Source: Antitrichia curtipendula
Taxonomy: Eukaryota; Streptophyta; Bryopsida; Hypnales; Leucodontaceae
Reading direction: 5' to 3'
DNA: 64,000 nucleotides
Assembly (NCBI GenBank): GCA_951230915.1
Contig: OX579636.1
Location: 43,341,912-43,405,911, forward strand
Both the position numbers and the translations under genes were made by a program. Of this stretch, positions 54,201-64,000 are shown in pieces. How positions within the stretch are numbered: position 1 is the stretch's first letter; each line of letters begins with the position of its first letter. Below the pieces are notes generated by a model. It was not told the origin of the DNA and ran no database searches. It worked only from the letters and a program-made list of their open reading frames with translations.

Positions 54201-56845
54201 TCAAAATTTGATGAAGTCTCAGCGACTACAAGGGCGACAAACAAGACGGTGGAAAAAATGCGTGCCACGATGGTTCAATTCATGCGCAGAGACCAGAAAG
54301 TGCGACATGTGGCAGCACAGAGGAAGCAATTGGCAAATGTCACAGGAACAAGTGAAGAATTGACACTTTCGGATTCAAAACACGCCATCCCGGACACTGT
54401 CCCCTCCTCAACGGAATTCCAAGTAGTGCACCGTGTGGACGTCCCTGTGTCCACTCTACCTACTGACAGTGATCGTCATGTCGCTTACGACCTCGATGCA
54501 GCTTGGGCGTCGGGGACCAGGAGAGAGCATGTAGGCAGCGAGGAAGCCCTTGCTGCTTCAACAGTGAGGCCTGTTGAAGAAGACGAAGGCATGGCAAGTG
54601 GTGACGCTGCAGACTCCAACCCCACGCAGGAGGCAAGAGGAGAAGAGCCTCAACCCACCGATGCCGCTGTGCCCGCTGCGGACTCCCCAGTGGAAGATGA
54701 GCGTCCAATTACGGCAGCCAGTGGCGGGTCTTTGCCGGTCAAAGCAGGCACTGAGCGAGACACGGCCACCTGCAATGCCGTGCAGCCTGAGACCCAGAGT
54801 TTGGAAGATTGCTCGGAGGCACTAGAGAGGGCATCCTCTCCAGTGCAGAAGAAATCCAAGAAGCCACTTAAGGTAACTTCCCCTCCCGGCGTTTGCCAAG
54901 GTACAGTGAGTGAGGTGAAGGTACGCGGTGACTCATTTTGGCTCATGACTGGATTACTTGATAATGGGTCGTCCAAGTTGGTTGTCTTCAATGTGCATGG
55001 GACATTATTAGACAGTAGCATGCTTTCAGACTGTAATCCACACCCCCAAATCTGTAAGAGTGCAATGACTAATGTCAAGAGGATAGTTTTCCGTCCATGG
55101 CTCAAGTCTTTCCTAAGCCACTGCTTTCAGTTGTATGCAGTGGGGTTTTGGGACAGTGGTAGTCCCTCGTACGTGAATGATGTTGTGCCAGCTCATTTGG
55201 ACTGGTATTATAGGCAGATGCTCCAATTGACGGTGTCCTGTCGCCTGAATTTCTTTTGCGTTTCTCATAAATTATGCATGTGTGTGTAGGGCAAGCAACA
55301 GAAAAGGGAGATGAGGGCAAAGCAAGCGGCAGATCCAGCTCCAGCGCGGAAAGCCACCGCACAAATAACAAAGAAGGTACTTCTCCCGTGAACCAATGAA
55401 GTCATGCTGTAGTCACAGACGAGTGACTGTGATGTCCTCAGATAGACACAGAAGTGTCACGGTGAAGTCATTAGTCAGTCACAGAAGTGTGACATTGAAG
55501 TCTGCAGGCAGGTCGGCGAGGCGGAATTGTAGGACGTCACGGTGCTAGCAGTGAGCCCTAAACAAATTCTAAGATGTCACGCTTCTTGTAGATAGTCTTA
55601 CAAGTTGTGGGAGAAGTATAGGCACCCGTCAATATGAACCACTTTATAACATTCAGTGTAGAATCCAATTGCCAATGATGTGTAGCCTCCTTAGCTTCTG
55701 ACATGCTTCACACTGATCCCCCCGCAAAAATGGAAATTAAATGTAGGCCCCCCTCCAGTATGAAACATCTATTGTACTAAAAGTAGAAGTCACGTAGGAA
55801 CTGCCAATTAATGAACTGTAGTCCACCTTCACTTCCTTCTTGAGGTTCCCTAAACCAAAAAAAATGGAAATTAAATGTACGCCCCCCTCTAGTATGAAAC
55901 ATGTATTCTAGGGAGATTTTGCAGTAATTGTAACAGTCCTACACATAGGAACTGCCCATGAAGGGTAGGATACCTGCACTTCAGTTATGAAGTCGGAGAT
56001 CCACCCAAAGAAATTGGAGACGTAATGTAGTCCCCCCACCAGCATGAAACTTCTGTTGTAGGGGAATTAAAATAAAGGTTAAGCCTTGTATATGTAGGAA
56101 CGCCCAATGAAGTGTAACCTACCTTCACTTTTAATTGTATTTTCATACATTCATCCCGAAGAAATGGAGATGTAACTTAGCCCCCCGTCGTCGTTAACAA
56201 TTCTGGTATAGGAGAGTCGAAAAAAGTGGGGTATGACAAGTATACCCACTCCAACGGGATCTCACTTCACGGAGTTCATGCCTTGTCAATTGTGTCTGAG
56301 TCCTTAGTCAGTCACACAGAAGTCATGAATTAGTCACAGGGGTGTTATTGTTTGTGAGGTATTAGATATGCTTCTGTTTTCAATGATGACCACTTGCAGA
56401 AATCCAATTTGGAGTCATTTTTGAGGAAAAAATAGGTTGACTTTGAGCGACGTTGTTGCCATTGCCCTGAAGCCAATTATTCAATTATTCAAGCCAATTT
56501 TGGGGTTCCATTAGAAGGCCAATATGCACTTCCCTTGTACAGTCAAAGTCTCAGAAGCATTGCGTGAACATTTTGCAGTATCGAGAAGGAGACGAAGTGT
56601 GGCTGCTCAACCCACGCATGACCAGGCAAAGAGTGGCTGTGGGTAAAATAAGTGGTTTGCCCGGCAAACACAAATTTCATTTTCTTGACATTCCCGAGAC
56701 GTGGTTCAAGGTGGACGTCGTTACCATCCTTACATCGGGTGTGCCCCTCATGTATCCGAATGACGAAGCGGAGCACACCATCATTGACCATGTGAAGGGG
56801 ACCTCTACAATATGGGACCAGAAGTACTTGAAGACCACAGTGTGA
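51051..56845 (+). CDS. TNPA/TNP1-like accessory protein of the CACTA element
   Basis: Probable terminal-repeat-binding partner of the TNP2 transposase. Seven exons (51051-51238, 51671-51882, 52576-53378, 53518-53601, 54144-54872, 55290-55376, 56579-56845) total 2,370 bp and stay in frame for 789 residues. The frame is open upstream to an ATG at 50,922, so the start is uncertain. Order: 27-residue repeat; basic region; poly-proline/lysine stretch (PPPPPLKKKKK); a block resembling the Ptta/En/Spm plant transposase family (LDISVVAWKKHDQQRLKKLR, LKAERFRLKNRYLQDRDKP, DEWERLKEYWN); coiled-coil-like segment (TRATNKTVEKMRATMVQFMR); a long acidic low-complexity region; and a C-terminal TNP1/En/Spm-like domain (VWLLNPRMTRQRVAVGKISG, ETWFKVDVVTIL). 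Family assignment rests on recalled pattern, not on a search. Confidence 0.82.
52110..52556. repeat. Minisatellite with telomere-like TTTAGGG motifs in a TNPA-like intron
   Basis: Nine or ten degenerate units share ATTGTGAATCACGAGTC, spaced by roughly 40-60 bp. Many units also carry GGCTTAGGGTTTAGG, so the plant telomere heptamer occurs repeatedly, including a tandem TTAGGGTTTAGGGTTTAGG at about 52,370. It fills most of intron 2 of the TNPA-like gene, ending just before the acceptor at 52,575. Confidence 0.85.
54008..54144 (+). repeat. Three-copy 46-bp tandem repeat spanning a splice acceptor
   Basis: Units start at 54,008, 54,054 and 54,100 and are nearly identical. Each ends in a pyrimidine-rich stretch and CGCGTGCA, but only the third copy continues as CAG and serves as the acceptor for the exon at 54,144. 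The other two end in CAAT. The array looks like a duplicated 3' splice-site region. Confidence 0.88.
55613..56215. repeat. Five-copy, roughly 140-bp periodic repeat in the last TNPA-like intron
   Basis: Related blocks near 55,613, 55,735, 55,865, 56,005 and 56,165 share GGAAATTAAATGTAGGC with a run of five or six C, then AGTATGAAACATCTATTGTA. Copies differ by substitutions and short indels. GTCACAGAAGTGTGAC-type motifs flank the array on both sides. Confidence 0.75.
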
Positions 56846-57935
56846 GGTTTTTGTGATCTTTGCATTCTTTGCTTGCCTCTTGTTGTAGACTTAAGACGGT
56901 GCAGCCTAAACTCCTGAGATGGAGTTGCATTTCCATGACTTTTAGTGAGCTACTTTTCCTGTAAATTGTAGAACCTTAATGCACTTTTGGACCTAGTCTT
57001 CAACTCCATGCCCCTTGTATTTTGCTTTCCGCCTGATGTATGTAGTAGGTTACAAGGTCGGTTCCGTGCACTGGGACAAGCTCGGGTCCTTGCTTTTCAG
57101 GTCTGCTGCACTGTTGTAGACCACCACAAATGCATTCTGCTAAACCCGTGTATGTTGTCTTGCCATTCTTATTGTATAACATGGTGACAAGGTAGATCTC
57201 TGTCCCTTCTAGTATACACTAGCGTTGCTCACGTTGTCGCCACCATTACAGAGTGTACTGGACATTTTAGTCATACGAAGCTGAAGGCACTCCCATTTAT
57301 AATTTGGTGACTAATAAATGACTTTCACACCTTCTGAGACCTATTTTTTACTCACGTAGGACACTGTCATGACTAGCTAATGACTACCTGTGCACATTCC
57401 ACTCTTTCCACTACAAAATGACTGCGTAGGCACTTCTAAATGACTTCAGTCAACACCCCCCTAAAAACCCCAATATACCATGACTTGCATGCGACTAGTG
57501 AATGACTGCAGTGCCGAACCCGACATGTCAGAGATGTCAGATGTCAGATTGAAATCTGACACTTCGTGACTGCATCGTCACTGACATCTGACACTTCAGT
57601 GACGCCGCTGTGACTAAAAAATTTGCTGACGTGGATCCCCGACAAACTCAACTTCGACTGCATTGTGACTGCCCGAATGGATGACGTGGCGGTCCCATCC
57701 TCAAAAAATTTCCTCAAATGGGCAGTTGCCCGCCCTTTCCACGTCACCTGCCTCAAATTTTCCTTTGCCACGTGGACAGTGTCGTCCGTTACTTCATCCA
57801 TTCCAAACTGGATGGTGATAATAAAAATGGAAGTCATACTCTATGACTTGTCCACAATGACTGTAGCCCCTGTAGTCATTTTTCAGTGAGAAATGTCCGG
57901 AATGACTCATTTTCAGTCAATTCCCAGTCATTTCT
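56846..57935. repeat. Right subterminal region of the CACTA element
   Basis: About 1.1 kb after the TNPA-like stop codon. The first 350 bp look like a 3' untranslated region. From about 57,240 to the terminal repeat, TGACT/AGTCA words recur densely (AATGACTTTCAC, TAATGACTACC, AATGACTGCAGTG). A tandem GACATCTGACACTTC cluster lies at 57,530-57,600. Likely recognition sites for the TNPA-like protein. Confidence 0.7.
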
Positions 57936-57968
57936 TGCAGTCACATTTACCCCCCTTTTCTAGTAGTG
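57936..57968. repeat. Right terminal inverted repeat of the CACTA element
   Basis: 33 bp, exact reverse complement of the left end, finishing CTAGTAGTG and followed by the duplicated target TTG. Confidence 0.97.
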
Positions 57969-58224
57969 TTGGCCGCACCACAGTGATTGCTTGATGCTGC
58001 GATAAAAATTTCACTTGAATTTTTCTGGGTGGTGCAGCTTGTTGAGCCGGACCAAAATGATTGCTTCACATTGCGTGTTTTTTTAGTTCTATATTTTTTT
58101 TGCTAGTGCAACTGGTTAGGTGCACTAGGACTTCATCTTTGATTGCTTTATGTTGTGTTTCAATTATGCTTTCAAGTGCTTTGCAGTTTGGTTTATGGTT
58201 CTAATATGGTATCTGCATGTGCAG

Positions 58225-59346
58225 CCGTGCCTTGTGCTACTTCTGGATCCGTATACCATGTTGGGTATGTGTGCAATTTTGCCTCTACTGGAGGCTATTG
58301 ATTCATTGGTGACCTTTGTACAAAAAAAAGATGTTTACATCTGTAACTTTGTGACAGCTGTCAAGGTTTGCCAGGCTTTTTTGTACCGCATGTATGAGGA
58401 CTGAGCAACAGCGTTCAGCTCTGACGAATTCTGGAGTTTTAATAACCTACTTGATTGTTTGCACGAGCAAATTCACATCAAGTGGTTAACTGATCTGAAT
58501 GACAATTCTGCCGTTCTTTCTTTTGTCTGTCATGGTGAACAAATTTACACAGAGCATAAAAGGAAGCCTGTAGATCGAGAAGTGTGGGCTGCCTTGCTTA
58601 CAAAAGTCAAGAGTGAATGCACAGGTGAGGTGGACTACTTCTTTCTTTTTTCAATTCTGTTATCCTTGTTGTCTTGCATGTTGTTTCGTTTTCTTGATTT
58701 GTCTTTTGTGCCTGACTCTTTCAATGGTTCCTGGAACACAGAAATAGCAAAGACACTAGTGTAGGAGTTTGATGATAGATTCCCCGCTCAGCACGTCATG
58801 AACGCCTTCGGTATACTGTATCCTCAATACTGGTGTCACGCTGCCGCTGAGGAGAACTTCGACAAACATTTGCGCATACTTATGGACGCGTATGGGCACG
58901 GCAAAATCTTGGGCGAGGGAGAGCAAAAGTTCCTTCTCAAACCGCTCGTCAACTGTGATGCGGTCATGTCCCAGCGGGCACTTTTCAAAACCTGCATGAA
59001 ATCTAATTTACGCACTACCATGCTCCCTCCATTTGATGTGAACCCATTGACCAAAATTTGGCGAGTGTTGGACAGTACGAACAATTTAACTCAGAATTTT
59101 GGTGAATTTCTGAAGTTGGCGAAGATGGCGTTGGTCCATGTGATCGGATCAATTGAAGATGAGCGCCTCTTTTCCAATGTCAGGTTTCTAAAATTGAAGC
59201 TACGAAGCAAGCTCGATGAGCACATTGAAGTCGTTGTTGGAATGTTCTCCCAGCGGATCTTCAATATGGAGACTTTTCCCTACCAGCGCGTTTTTGACGA
59301 GTGGTTTGTTTTAGGGGGCAGGGGTAGATATTTGACTAGTACTTAG
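58225..59346 (+). pseudogene. hAT-family transposase, C-terminal half (broken)
   Basis: The acceptor TGTGCAG at 58,224 restores phase with the exon ending at 44,828, so this is the continuation of the hAT gene after the CACTA-bearing intron. The first exon encodes YTMLGMCAILPLLEAIDSL and IKWLTDLNDNSAVLSF. An in-frame TGA lies at 58,402-58,404. After a short intron (58,625-58,741) an in-frame TAG occurs at 58,762-58,764, followed by FDDRFPAQHVMNAFGILYPQ. The C-terminal hAT dimerisation motif is well preserved (LVHVIGSIEDERLFSNVRFL, KLRSKLDEHIEVVV). Premature stops on both sides of the insertion show the gene is dead. The element's outer ends could not be fixed. Confidence 0.87.
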
Positions 59347-60227
59347 GTGGCAGTCGAATTTTTTTCACTTGAATTTTCACTTGAAAATTTCAGAGCGAAG
59401 CTAGTATACGAGCGTAGAGCGGGAGCGTAGAGCGTGGAGCATAAAAACTTAAGCTGGAATTAAAAAGAAGTTCAAAATATTATGAATGTTTCTAAAACAT
59501 AGTAATTTATTAGGGAGTATTTGAAAATTTGGCGAGATTTTTTAAATTATTTATTTGAAACCTATAACCGTGGACCTAAGACCGTGTGTAATAAGATATT
59601 TTTTAATTTTTTAATATAAAATTATGATTCTGTTGTTGTGTTTATTAGTTGATTTATTTTGGGGTTAGGAGGGCCGTTTAGGGCCTGTTCCTAGTGTTGT
59701 TCCCCCGGCAGCAAAAGAACGGCTGCTGTCAGAAAATTCTTTTCCAAAAATAAAATAAAAAATAAAATCTTAAAATGTAACAACAAGATGAAAAAAAAAA
59801 TTTTAATTTTTTTTTTAATTATTTTTTGCATATGACGTGGTAGTCTCTCGGCCACGTGACGCAGCTACTGCGGTTTAGGGTTTAGACAGTTTCAGAGTCT
59901 TCGAATCCTGGGGAACTCGCAGCCCTCTATAGAGGCTGAAAAACATGTAATGTATGGGGTTCATAGGGTTTCACACTAACAATAACAACATTTCCACCTA
60001 ATATATATGTCACATTAAATTTGGGAGGGAATCTCTCAATAAATCATGCCAAAACTGAAAAAAGGAAAAAAAAACATTCAATTATAATGTACACAAATAC
60101 AATGATATTAAAAATGTAGTAGTGGCCCTTTTGTCTCACTACATATATAAAATGAATTGTAATATAAGAAGCACAAGTTGGTTTGCCTCTTCACTGGCCA
60201 AGTACATGGGTCGCTAATGACACTCAC
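59347..60227. other. Gene-free AT-rich spacer
   Basis: AT-rich DNA between the hAT remnant and the next gene. A GAGCGTAGAGCGGGAGCG-type short repeat at about 59,415-59,440 resembles subterminal repeats of hAT elements and may mark the right part of that element. Poly-A/T runs occur near 59,740-59,830. No coding exon was seen. Confidence 0.55.
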
Positions 60228-63200
60228 CTATAAATTACTTTTGCACCTCAAAATGCCACTTTCAAGAATGCATTTGAGTTCATTGAAGCTAAAGCTTGGA
60301 GCATGAATGAAAACATCTACCTCTGCATTAAGGCGGCATATGACAACAAATATGAAATACAAGTGCTTGCAATTTGCCCATTGCCCTCTCTTTCCTAGTG
60401 CCTTTGCTGACATATCCTTGAAATTAGGACAAGTGCATTCAGGAAATGAACCTATTGTCAATACATACTGTTGAATGTTATGTGGTATACCTGAATCGAG
60501 CAATATGATGCATCCAAATCCGGGATGAGGTATCATAGTTACCTGATGAATAGTGGCCCTCAAAGTAAGTGCAGAAGCACAGTTATTTGTTTATTTGGTT
60601 GTTGGCGCATTCGAATTTCTACGGATTTTTTTGCCAAACCTTGTACTAGGATGCTCTGCAGGAAAAGCTGGGACTTGGAATCCAGATACATCAAGAGGTA
60701 ACTCATGATCTCCAAACAACCGCTTCGGAGAAATTTCAACACGCTTGGGAAGACGAAATCCTGCATTTTGAAGGTCCATAATCTCTTTTGGTGTTAGATT
60801 GGTTCCAAACTTCACTGGCCAAATGCTAGGCACTTCAGGTTTAGAAAGAACCCATTTTCGCCTTGAACCTTTGACACAACGCTCAATGTCGTCATTGCAA
60901 AAGAAAAACTGCATTACTTCAATCCTATTTTTCTTATAATTGGTCATGTTGCCTGTATAAGTTGGTGCTGCCGTTCCTTTATTGCCTTGCACAATTTTTG
61001 CAATACACTTCTTTTTTGTCAAAGCCTGTTGAGCAAAGCATGCTTTAGCTGATGTCTCGGCAATCGTGCAATATGCCACTGTGACTCATCACAAGCAGTT
61101 TCTTCGACCGAAGTGACTCGAGGTGCCATTGGTATTGTTGCTGTGTTCAATGGTCCAAGTGACACTAACATTTCTACATCTTCTTCGCTTTCACTGAGTA
61201 AAGGTCCTTCAGAGATTGTTTCCAAAGGAATCCTAGAAGAACTTGCTTTGGTAGACCTTGGTCCTTGACGTGGTCGAGAGTAATTTACTTTGTCAGGACG
61301 GTGTGAATCGTATTCAGATCCTAGCGGCAAATCTGGCATCCGCTTCTGAGATCCAAAAATCTCTTCACCTTCAAAGTGGGGATCCCTAGTGCAATATTCT
61401 CCAGCCCCTGGTACACTTGCCATTGCATCATTAAGACCTTTAGGATTTCCAGTACGTTGAGCATACCTCTGTGCAACACGAAGCATAAGTTCTTCCTTAC
61501 CAAGACCTTTGCCTGGCTTATTTCCTTTTAGAAACTGATGATATTGAACCATCTGCATAAATGCCCTCACATAGTCATCAACAGTAGCAACGTACAAATC
61601 ATTCCCCCGATTTCCAGATTGTTGCAGCCATTTATTATGGACAGTCTCAGCAAGGTTGCAAGAAGGCATTTCTGCAAGCTCATTAGCTGGAAGATCCTGT
61701 ATCAAGAAACATGGATTAGAAGAAGACAGTATGAAATGCATTGATGTTGCAAAATGTTTTGTATATTTCATTAGTTAGAGCAAAGAAATTACGTAAATTT
61801 CATGGAATCTACAAGTTTTGGATGGAAACTCTAAATTACAAGGGCATACAATTGAAAACAACATGCACAATCGATGGCTAATATGGTACAAATAGATTCA
61901 ATAGGGAAATTGAAGAATCTCACAATTTACATAAATCCTCCCCACTGTCTGTACCGAAAGTGCCAAAATGCTAACCACAATTCCAGCCTTTGGAGGCCCT
62001 CTTCAATTGTTGCTCCAGAAGAGTGCCACCATGATCGAATAGCGTGATATCGGATCTGAGAGTCGGCAGATGATGCTGCATCTTTGTATTGCTTACACAA
62101 CTTTCGATGTTGATCTTGAAGGTCGGGACGAATATCTGCCTTCGTATATTTTTCCATGGATTGAATCCAATGGAAGAGACATGTGCGCTCTCGATTGAGC
62201 ATCAGCTTGGATGGATCACCACTCCCATAGATGATTCGCACCGCATTCCAGTTAGCTTGCGCACTGTCAGCCATAAATCCCTTGAAATATGGCAAGGGGA
62301 TACCATATTTGGCCATAACGACGTTCAAATTATTCCAGAAATTGCTTTGGGCGATAGAATCCTCAGATTGCATGTCACAAAGAGCAACGATCATCACACG
62401 GCAGAAACTTGGATCATAAACATGGCATGCCATTGTTGTCCAATTCTTCACTCGCTTGACATGATCAAACATGATCCAGGCGTCTTGAAGGTCACCACCT
62501 GGTTGCATCCGTGTCACCAAATCGACTCCACTACCAAGGCCTAATTCAGACATTTTGAAGACAAAGACTTTGTCTGAATCAGATCCTTGACCGGGAAACT
62601 TGTTTTCTTGAACATAAGCCCAATTGCTGCATCCCCGAAGCTTGGTGATGCTGTCCATGACTCCAAACCTGCGAAAGTACTTGAAGGTGGTAACCTCATT
62701 TCTAATGCTAGGGGAACTCATATATTTGCATTTGTCAAGAACAGGGAGGAGTTCCTTAAGTCCAAACTTTGCAGCAGGAGCTCCCTCAAGTCGAAGAAGC
62801 AACTCTTCCAGTAGTTCCTTGCTGGCCTCTAGGACAATTGAAGAATTTGTTGCAGATGGAGTCCTCTCCACTTGATCAGAAATTAACAATTGAGTCTTCT
62901 CTCTTGAATCACGACAATCTCCCTCTTTTATTGGGTGCTCATGAATACCGAAGTGAACACATGCTCGCCTCATCTCTTTGTTTCCAACAACATAATATAT
63001 TTTTGCTGAGCAACTTGCAATACATGAAGGAACAACAGAGCAAATCTTGCACGTGATGGTTGAAGTAGAAGGAGGGCTAAGACCCACCTCAAATGGAATG
63101 GGAGAGCATCCATCCCATTCAGTCTCATTCACAGATGATGTACGATGCACACGAGTAAGGTAGTCACAATTCATGTTATCACAACGAAGATGACCCACGC

Positions 63201-63996
63201 ATGAAGCAAGCTGAAACGTCAATCCATCATCGTTCTTGATGTTAGTCGTATGTGTATTTGACCAGACATGTCCATCATAGCGTTTCTCCATTCCACTCAA
63301 AAGCTTGGCTTGACTATGAGCACTAGAACTTCGGAGGGGTGGTAATTCAAAAATGACGTTCCCATTGAAGACTGCTGGTACAAACTCTACCTGGTGAATA
63401 GCAATTCCATCATAATCTAACTTTTTGAATGGGTTCCTCGATCCTTTCGTATGGCAAAGCCTCCGTAGGCAAGGAATTATGGATTTTCCGTGAATATTCT
63501 TGAATCCTGAAATTGTAGTTGGAGAAGGCACGGAAGTTGTGCCTTGGACTTGTATTAGAGAAGACTGGATCGATTTCAGGATCTTGTGAGGTGGAGATGA
63601 GTCATCTGAATCGTCACTCAAATTTGTAATGGGCTCTAATCCTGGTTCAATTTTTATCCCTACTGGCACTGGAGTCTCTTGAGTAGACGTAGTTGACAAC
63701 CTAGGAGTACCTTCTCCAGAAAATGCCCTCATGGTTGATTCAAGTAAACCATATGCTAAATATCTTCCCGGTTGCAAATGCCATTGCCTGCACTGGCTAT
63801 CAAGGATAGGTTCTCGACTGAGTGTATGAGTCAATTCACCATTGAGACTGTCAAAGATCTCTTCATCAATGTGTAAAGAACTCTCAGAAAGAAGAAACCG
63901 AATACTCAAACGGAATGCAGTGACAACAGCGTATCCTAATTCACCAATTGGAAATGTGATAGGAACTGCTTCCCTAGGCGACCTCACAATTGCCAT
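60228..63996 (-). pseudogene. Mutator-like SWIM zinc-finger transposase-derived gene (frameshifted)
   Basis: The long first segment (63,996-61,927) encodes 689 residues: a WRKY/GCM-type zinc region (KRYDGHVWSNTHTTN, CVGHLRCDNMNCDYLTR), then an RNase H-like core with WTTMACHVYDPSF, MQSEDS, GFMADSAQANWNAVR and CLFHW. After an intron, a segment from about 61,697 gives LAETVHNKWLQQSGNRGNDL. Near 61,060 the frame shifts by one (RLPRH, then SAKACFAQQALTKKKC). At 60,591-60,593 a TAA follows NAPTTK in the frame that continues to the SWIM motif (CTCPNF, CKHLY) and stops at about 60,228. The Mutator-like call rests on the SWIM finger and core motifs. The start ATG is four bases from the right edge, so upstream exons may be missing. 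Frameshift plus nonsense codon indicate an inactive copy. Confidence 0.78.
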
Positions 63997-64000
63997 TGAA

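Larger units (their letters stand above)
44952..57968. mobile_element. Structurally complete CACTA (En/Spm) transposon
   Basis: The 13,017-bp element starts CACTACTAGAAAAGGGGG and ends with the exact inverse; terminal inverted repeats are perfect over 33 bp (44,952-44,984 and 57,936-57,968). TTG occurs directly outside both ends (44,949-44,951 and 57,969-57,971), the expected 3-bp target duplication. It encodes a TNP2-type transposase on the minus strand and a TNPA-like protein on the plus strand, both with open, phase-consistent exons. Terminal regions are dense in TGACT/AGTCA motifs, as expected for binding sites of the accessory protein. It sits in an intron of a dead hAT transposase gene. 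Confidence 0.96.

Noticed and set aside
59885..59935. tRNA-like T-arm (TTCGAATCC)
   Set aside because: No matching acceptor, D or anticodon arms could be folded around it.

Overview
The window is nuclear DNA of a land plant, most likely a bryophyte or other seedless plant. The genes are split by many short GT-AG introns. The host genes have clear plant orthologues: cytosolic phosphoglucose isomerase, a RAD5A-type DNA-repair translocase, a receptor-like cytoplasmic kinase and transportin-1. A copied mitochondrial nad3 fragment has residues typical of early land plants. The narrower placement is inference, since no species-specific marker was read.

Layout. 1-6,311 (-): PGI gene, cut by the left edge. 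6,312-17,136: about 10.8 kb, mostly AT-rich and gene-free, carrying small terminal-inverted-repeat elements and tandem repeats. 17,137-25,748 (+): 5' region and 20 coding exons of a RAD5A/HLTF-like gene that assembles into an unbroken frame of 1,175 residues. 25,749-28,433: intergenic, with one MITE and one small unassigned ORF. 28,434-30,317 (+): four-exon receptor-like cytoplasmic kinase of 350 residues. 31,454-40,788 (-): transportin-1, convergent with the kinase; its first intron holds a mitochondrial nad3 fragment. 40,789-43,103: upstream region of transportin with a large palindrome inside a wider inverted repeat, and a MITE.

43,104-59,346 is a nested transposon complex. A hAT transposase gene, broken by in-frame stops, has an intron (44,829-58,224) into which a 13,017-bp CACTA (En/Spm) element inserted at 44,952-57,968. 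The CACTA element has perfect 33-bp terminal inverted repeats, a 3-bp TTG target duplication, and two divergently transcribed genes that both assemble into open frames: a TNP2/TNPD-like transposase (1,132 residues) and a TNPA/TNP1-like protein (789 residues or more). It looks structurally complete. 60,228-63,996 (-) is a Mutator-like, SWIM zinc-finger transposase-derived gene with a frameshift and a nonsense codon, close to the right edge.

The host genes are ordinary housekeeping, repair and signalling genes with no evident joint pathway. The distinctive content is the layered mobile DNA: intact CACTA inside dead hAT, a numt inside an essential gene's intron, a TTAA-ended MITE family, a CACTA-type MITE, and unusual palindromes.
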